DNA from: Amylibacter sp.
GTDB taxonomy: Bacteria; Pseudomonadota; Alphaproteobacteria; Rhodobacterales; Rhodobacteraceae
DNA length: 8,719 nt
NCBI GenBank assembly: GCA_030625465.1
Contig: DAOUQS010000071.1
Location: forward strand, 1 to 8,719
Direction: 5' to 3'
The notes below the pieces were generated by a model that worked only from the letters and a program-made list of their open reading frames with translations, was not told the DNA's origin and did not search any database. The translations under genes and the position numbers were made by a program. Positions 6,811 to 8,719 of the stretch are shown here, piece after piece. Numbering within the stretch: position 1 is the stretch's first letter; the number at the start of each line of letters is the position of its first letter.

Positions 6811-7976
6811 TACTTATTACTCATTTCTACCAGATTTAACACATTTTGACGTGACCAAGTATCGGCCTTTGATATCTTATTTAGAGTATCTGCATCGGAA
6901 TTTCCCAAGTTGTCAATAGATTGTACGGTTTTGTTAACCAAACGTGACATCTCTAGAAAGCCTATTTTACGCTCAAGAAACAAATCCAGACACTGTTCTT
7001 TGGCGGCATTGAACACTGTACCGGCAAGCCCGCCAAGGCGCATAACATCATGGGCAATGGAAATGGCCGGGAAGCGTTTTGTATCGGTGGCCATAAAATC
7101 CAGCCGGGACAGTTTGGTGAAATCCAGGCGGTCTATCCCCACATCCAAACGATCCGGATAGAATAAAGCATAGCCAATGGCAAAACGCAAATCGGCAGGC
7201 CCCATATGGGCCATAATAGACCCGTCATTGAAACCGACCATGCTGTGGATGGTCGATTGCGGGTGTATAACGACTTCTATTTTGTGCTCGGCGATATCAA
7301 ACAATTCTTTTGTCTCGATAATTTCCATTGCCTTGTTAAACATTGATGCGCTGTCGATCGAAATACGCAGACCCATAGACCAGTTTGGATGGTCAGCGGC
7401 TTGTTTTGGCGTAACATGCGCCATTTCATCGAGCGGCATTCGTAAAAAAGGCCCACCCGATGCGGTCAGGATTATACGTTCGACATTTGCGATGTCTTCG
7501 CCGTTCAGTGCCTGGAAAATCGCCGAATGTTCACTGTCCACGGGCAAAAGCGTTGTACCTGATTGGCGGCATGTCTCGTTCAGCAAGGTACCACCACAAA
7601 CAAGGCTTTCTTTATTCGCCAGCGCAAGCGTGCCGCCATTTCGGGCAATCGCAAGGCTAATCTCAAAGCCCGCAAATCCAACAACCGCTGAAATTGCCCA
7701 GTCAACAGGGTCAGCGGCAGCAGATAACAGCGCATCGCGCCCGGATGCGGCAGCGATGCCTGTGCCCTTTAAGCGTTCGGAAAGGTCATCCAGCCGTAAA
7801 TCTTCGGATGTGATCGCGATATTTGCCTTTAATGCAATTGCAATTTCGGCCAGCTTTTCGATGTTTTTAGCGCCGGTAACCGCGTGAACATCAAAGGCAT
7901 TCGGGTTATTGCGGATGATTGAAACTGTGTTTTGCCCGACCGAACCAGTCGCGCCGAAAATCGAAATGCTGCGCAT
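6810..7976 (-). CDS. dxr: 1-deoxy-D-xylulose 5-phosphate reductoisomerase
   Basis: Dxr converts 1-deoxyxylulose 5-phosphate to 2-C-methyl-erythritol 4-phosphate with NADPH, the committed step of the MEP isoprenoid pathway and the target of fosmidomycin. The 388-residue cytosolic protein begins MRSISIFGATGSVGQNT, with the NADPH-binding GATGSVG at 8-14. Metal ligands are visible as Asp147 and Glu149 in PVDSEHS and Glu218 in NKAMEIIE. HPNWSMG (about 196-202) and the flexible loop HPQSTIHSMV also match the family. I chose the ATG at 7976-7974, because the longer frame to 8018 adds a non-family leader lying inside cdsA. At this start the cdsA stop and dxr ATG overlap as TGATG, and a GGGA site lies 8 bases upstream. 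The 3' end overlaps rseP as TAATG. Confidence 0.97.
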   Translation of the reverse strand: MRSISIFGATGSVGQNTVSIIRNNPNAFDVHAVTGAKNIEKLAEIAIALKANIAITSEDLRLDDLSERLKGTGIAAASGRDALLSAAADPVDWAISAVVGFAGFEISLAIARNGGTLALANKESLVCGGTLLNETCRQSGTTLLPVDSEHSAIFQALNGEDIANVERIILTASGGPFLRMPLDEMAHVTPKQAADHPNWSMGLRISIDSASMFNKAMEIIETKELFDIAEHKIEVVIHPQSTIHSMVGFNDGSIMAHMGPADLRFAIGYALFYPDRLDVGIDRLDFTKLSRLDFMATDTKRFPAISIAHDVMRLGGLAGTVFNAAKEQCLDLFLERKIGFLEMSRLVNKTVQSIDNLGNSDADTLNKISKADTWSRQNVLNLVEMSNK

Positions 7977-8719
7977 CAGATAAGTCCCAAAGCACCAGCC
8001 AGAAATACCAGAAAACATACGCCCAGCACACCGTCGAACCGGTCCAGAAGGCCGCCGTGGCCCGGGATCAGATTGCTGCTGTCTTTCACTCCTGCCCCCC
8101 GTTTTACCGCAGACTCGGCCAGATCACCCGACTGGGCCGCTATTGCGACAAGCACGGATAACGGGATTAAATATAGTGATTGCGCTGCGCAAAATACGAA
8201 GCAAGCCCCGACTGCGGCCGCAAGCACCCAGCCGCCTACTGTTCCCGACCAGGTTTTTTTGGGGCTGATCCGCACCCATAGTTTAGGACCGCCAAGGGTT
8301 TTACCTGCGAAATAACCGCCGACATCGCTGGCGACAACGCATAAAAGCAACCAAAGGGTCAGGGTTAAGCCCTGATCCTGACGAAACGCCCCCAAAGCGG
8401 CGGTCGCCATGATCACAATAATCACGGTTAGAAACACAACTGCTTTGGATGTTTTATGGGTCGTGGATATCAATAGGGCAGCAACAATTTGCGCGCCCAG
8501 AATGATCGCCGGGGAAAGCCCGAAGCCGAACATTGTCATAAATGTACAGAGCCCGACAAGAATGCCTGAAATAACCGCAAGACCCGCAGCCCCGCCATGC
8601 ATGCGGCTGATTTCCCAGCCCATAAGTCCCGCAGCGATAACCAACAAAGCTTTGAATGTATCGCCACCTTGCCAGATTGTGACCCCGGCCACAGCCAGCA
8701 TCACGATGGCGGATAGAAC
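7976..8719 (-). CDS. cdsA: Phosphatidate cytidylyltransferase (CDP-diacylglycerol synthase), 5' end cut
   Basis: CdsA is an integral inner-membrane enzyme that makes CDP-diacylglycerol from CTP and phosphatidic acid, the branch point to all major phospholipids. The window shows 247 residues. The frame stays open to base 8719 and reads VLSAIVMLAVAG at the edge, resembling the first membrane segment that usually follows a short Arg-Val/Ile-Leu-Ser start. Probably only a short N-terminal piece is missing. Internal GTG (8704) and ATG (8701) codons are therefore not the likely start. Several hydrophobic segments are present, as is the SPKKTWSGTVGGW block. The CdsA signature spans visible residues 203-229, with KRGAGVKD, IPGHGG and LDRFD as key parts. 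The stop overlaps the dxr ATG by one base. In related genomes uppS often lies upstream, but it cannot be seen here. Confidence 0.95.
   Translation of the reverse strand, partial: VLSAIVMLAVAGVTIWQGGDTFKALLVIAAGLMGWEISRMHGGAAGLAVISGILVGLCTFMTMFGFGLSPAIILGAQIVAALLISTTHKTSKAVVFLTVIIVIMATAALGAFRQDQGLTLTLWLLLCVVASDVGGYFAGKTLGGPKLWVRISPKKTWSGTVGGWVLAAAVGACFVFCAAQSLYLIPLSVLVAIAAQSGDLAESAVKRGAGVKDSSNLIPGHGGLLDRFDGVLGVCFLVFLAGALGLI

Noticed and set aside
7177..7887. Plus-strand open frame of 236 codons opposite dxr
   Set aside because: It is entirely antisense to dxr, whose family motifs are continuous there. The predicted product is Ser/Ile/Ala-rich without any domain signature.
7977..8018. Longer dxr start at 8018
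   Set aside because: It would place 14 non-family residues ahead of the MRSISIFGATGSVG start, within the cdsA coding region. The TGATG overlap at 7976 is the natural start.
8699..8704. GTG/ATG codons as the cdsA start
   Set aside because: The frame continues upstream to the window edge as VLSAIV, matching the usual CdsA N-terminal region, so the real start is outside the window.

Overview
This window holds nine protein genes, all on the minus strand and packed into what looks like one transcription unit read from the right edge to the left. In transcription order they are cdsA (5' end cut by the right edge), dxr, rseP, bamA, skp/ompH, fabZ, lpxA, lpxI and lpxB (only the first 95 codons or so, cut by the left edge). 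This is the classic Gram-negative envelope cluster. The use of LpxI (not LpxH) for UDP-diacylglucosamine hydrolysis points to an alphaproteobacterium. An OmpH-type skp between bamA and fabZ, with no lpxD, is an arrangement I associate with Rhodobacterales (Roseobacter-like marine lineages). By eye the base composition is close to half GC, which would be low for that order, so the order-level assignment is an inference.

Layout by position: 1-287 lpxB fragment; 287-1135 lpxI; 1140-1949 lpxA; 1951-2412 fabZ; 2413-2479 gap with a perfect 14-base palindrome; 2480-3046 skp; 3053-5392 bamA; 5393-5475 gap with a possible hairpin; 5476-6810 rseP; 6810-7976 dxr; 7976-8719 cdsA fragment. There is no gene-free stretch longer than 83 bases, and I see no tRNA, rRNA, mobile element, CRISPR array or convincing rho-independent terminator. 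Four starts needed correction against the longest open frame: dxr, lpxA and lpxI all begin inside their longest frames, next to the upstream gene's stop, and cdsA begins beyond the window.

The genes cover linked steps of envelope building. CdsA makes CDP-diacylglycerol for phospholipids. Dxr commits carbon to isoprenoids (undecaprenyl phosphate and quinones). RseP is an intramembrane protease of the envelope stress or signalling type. Skp chaperones outer-membrane proteins across the periplasm and BamA inserts them. FabZ supplies acyl-ACP, LpxA starts lipid A with a 3-hydroxyacyl group, and LpxI and LpxB make lipid X and then the lipid A disaccharide. Two runs of genes (cdsA-dxr-rseP and fabZ-lpxA-lpxI-lpxB) are joined by stop/start overlaps or spacings of at most 4 bases. 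The only sizeable gaps flank the bamA-skp pair.

This is a conserved housekeeping region. I found no sign of a previously undescribed system. The points below are modest: two small inverted repeats at the borders of the bamA-skp pair, the missing lpxD, and a testable acyl-chain prediction for LpxA.
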